DNA of 64,000 nucleotides from Anaerostipes sp. (lineage in GTDB: Bacteria > Bacillota > Clostridia > Lachnospirales > Lachnospiraceae): contig JAQWFL010000010.1 of NCBI GenBank assembly GCA_028704435.1, positions 24,739 to 88,738 of the forward strand, given 5' to 3'. The translations under genes were made by a program, and so were the position numbers. The notes below the pieces were generated by a model. The model worked only from the letters and a program-made list of their open reading frames with translations, did no database searches and was not told the origin of the DNA. Positions 62,784 through 64,000 of this stretch are shown here, piece after piece (position 1 is the stretch's first letter; each line of letters opens with the position of its first letter).

Positions 62784-63779
62784 TTATTTTTTTGTTGTCT
62801 TTACAATCTTGGCATCTTTTTTAATCTTTTCAGGGATTGTAATACCTAATTTTTTTGCTGCACTTTCATTTACGATTAAATCAGCATCACTTTGATATTC
62901 AATTGCCATATCCTTTGGCTCAGATTTACCCTCTAGAATCTTAACAGCCTGTGCAGCTGTCTGCTTTCCTAACTTATAGTAATTAATACCGTAAGTAGCT
63001 AATCCGCCTCCAGTACACATTCCTTCTTCTCCAACAATAATTGGAAGTTTTGCTTCATTGGCAACCATAGAAACTGTATTCATTCCAGCAGCAATCATAT
63101 TGTCTGTTGGTGCATAAATTGCATCGACTTTTCCCTTTAATGATTCCACAACCTGACGAATCTCACTTGATTCAGAAACAGTTGCATCTACTGTGTCTAA
63201 TCCTAATTTCTTTGCCTCTTTTTTTGCTAGATTTACTTGAATCTTAGAGTTTGCTTCCGCAGAACAGTATAACATTGCAACTTTCTTTGTTTTTGGCAAC
63301 AATTCTTTTAATAATCCCATCTGCTTCTTTACAGGAGTTAAATCAGAAGTACCAGATACATTGTTTCCTGGTTTTTTGTTGTCCTTAACAAGTTTTGCTG
63401 CTGCTGGGTCTGTAACTGCTGTCACTAAAATTGGAATATCCTTAGTCTCGTTGGCAACTGCCTGTGCCGCTGGTGTTGCAATCGCTAAAATCAAATCACA
63501 CTTATCAGATACTAATTGTGATCCAATGGTCTGGCAGTTGGCCTGCTCTCCCTGTGCATTCTTATATTCGATTTTGATCTTATCTCCATCTTTATATCCA
63601 GCTTCCTTTAAACCATCTTTAAATCCCTTGTATGATGCGTCCAATGCATCATGTTCCACCAATTGGATAACTCCAATCTTCTTTTGCTTTGAATCCTCTT
63701 TTTTACTTCCACATGCTGTCAACGATGCTGCTGCCATAACTACGGTCAATCCAATTGCTAACAACTTTCTTCTTCTCAT
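62784..63779 (-). CDS. ABC transporter substrate-binding lipoprotein (TrpX-like)
   Basis: Surface lipoprotein of the ABC_sub_bind (DUF534) family, 331 residues. The signal peptide ends in the lipobox SLTACG (Cys about 23). The body has KKIGVIQLVEHDALDASYKGFKDGL and the AIATPAAQAVANETKDIPILVTAVTDPAAAKLV region. Family members include TrpX for tryptophan and tyrosine. Its promoter is strong and lies next to a group II intron. GlgA follows 81 bases downstream; the matching permease and ATPase come after that. Confidence 0.9.
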   Translation of the reverse strand: MRRRKLLAIGLTVVMAAASLTACGSKKEDSKQKKIGVIQLVEHDALDASYKGFKDGLKEAGYKDGDKIKIEYKNAQGEQANCQTIGSQLVSDKCDLILAIATPAAQAVANETKDIPILVTAVTDPAAAKLVKDNKKPGNNVSGTSDLTPVKKQMGLLKELLPKTKKVAMLYCSAEANSKIQVNLAKKEAKKLGLDTVDATVSESSEIRQVVESLKGKVDAIYAPTDNMIAAGMNTVSMVANEAKLPIIVGEEGMCTGGGLATYGINYYKLGKQTAAQAVKILEGKSEPKDMAIEYQSDADLIVNESAAKKLGITIPEKIKKDAKIVKTTKK

Positions 63780-63836
63780 AATTTTCCTCTTCCCTTTCTG
63801 TTTTTCACTTTAAACTTTAACACTTTTATGTGCTAA

Positions 63837-63865
63837 ATTATACCACTTTAAAATCTAAGTGTCAA
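63837..63865 (-). promoter_or_regulatory. Consensus sigma-A promoter of trpX
   Basis: TTGACA (63860-63865), 17-base spacer, TATAAT (63837-63842). It starts only 12 bases from the 3' end of the group II intron. Confidence 0.85.
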
Positions 63866-63877
63866 TGAAGTTAAATG

Positions 63878-64000
63878 GTAGAGTAGGTCAGAGGGCGTAA
63901 GCCCTCTTTCCCCTCATCAAACCGTGCATGAGGTTTTCCCTCACACGGCTTTCCGACATTCTTCTTTCTACAGCATTGTGTCATGCTGTGGCTAATCTTT
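63878..64000 (-). mobile_element. 3' end of a group II intron (partial, continues past the window)
   Basis: Domain V lies at 63919-63952, 34 bases, with the catalytic AGC at the 5' side, an 8-9-bp lower stem AAGCCGTG/CACGGTTT, a two-base bulge and a GAGG/CCTC stem with a GAAA-type loop. Domain VI (63878-63918) has an AGAGGGC/GCCCTCT hairpin and a bulged A seven bases from a 3' end of CTCTAC. A short hairpin upstream (63970-63990) could be the base of domain IV. The reverse transcriptase, if any, lies outside. The intron reads toward trpX. Confidence 0.88.

Noticed and set aside
1..64000. CRISPR arrays, toxin-antitoxin pairs, restriction systems or rRNA
   Set aside because: No regularly spaced direct repeats, no recognisable toxin or nuclease genes beyond AddAB, and no rRNA sequence were seen.

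Overview
The window looks like chromosome from a low-GC, anaerobic, endospore-forming Firmicute, most likely a Clostridia member close to Lachnospiraceae. The signs are AT-rich DNA, sigma-A promoters (TTGACA-17-TATAAT), T-box leaders, a sporulation sigma-G gene with a sigma-G-dependent spore-protein gene, several PTS loci, a PPi-type phosphofructokinase, rubredoxin and flavodiiron proteins, and AddAB. The family-level placement is inference. Most genes lie on the minus strand. Start sites were re-chosen from Shine-Dalgarno spacing where the longest ORF was clearly too long.

Region by region: 0.1-6.5 kb holds a membrane-anchored arylsulfotransferase-like protein, pheST under a T-box with an unusually small Stem I, and an orphan LytTR response regulator. 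6.5-10.3 kb is a compact redox operon: an Rrf2 regulator with clustered cysteines, a fused acyl-CoA dehydrogenase/ETF-alpha/rubredoxin, and an FprA flavodiiron protein, with a 19-bp palindrome over the promoter. 10.3-11.9 kb is an AlaA-type aminotransferase with an N-terminal XRE helix-turn-helix. 11.9-19.5 kb is a hexose block: a LicT-type antiterminator (two RAT/terminator leaders) controlling mannose-class PTS manXYZ, then DUF956, manA and a glucose-type EIICBA. 19.6-26.8 kb holds a BrkB-like protein, PPi-PFK, Xaa-Pro aminopeptidase, an AEC carrier paired with a solute-binding lipoprotein, and sigG.

26.8-36.1 kb is a nine-gene polyol-type operon: galactitol-class EIIA/B/C, two DhaK and two DhaL proteins (no DhaM), a class II aldolase and a PRD activator. 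36.2-44.6 kb holds corA, a Gfo/Idh oxidoreductase coupled to a divergent RpiA, a secreted FN3 protein, and hslO-methyltransferase-cardiolipin synthase-TenI. 44.5-52 kb holds a spore protein with a sigma-G promoter, a 55-codon small ORF, and addAB. 52-55 kb holds small surface proteins, metNI without metQ, and tRNA-Lys and tRNA-Gln. 55-59.4 kb holds a divergent XRE pair, T-box-controlled leuA, an integrase remnant and tRNA-Glu. 59.4-64 kb holds a TrpXYZ-type ABC importer split by glgA, and the 3' end of a group II intron next to the trpX promoter.

The best candidate for an undescribed system is the Rrf2 / ACAD-ETF-alpha-rubredoxin / FprA operon. It reads as a self-contained route from an acyl-CoA (perhaps butyryl-CoA) through flavin and rubredoxin to a flavodiiron O2 or NO reductase. 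Next are the duplicated, motif-variant DhaK/DhaL pairs in the galactitol-type PTS operon, the XRE-AlaA fusion with a possible internal start, and the miniature T-box. No CRISPR array, rRNA or complete mobile element was seen.
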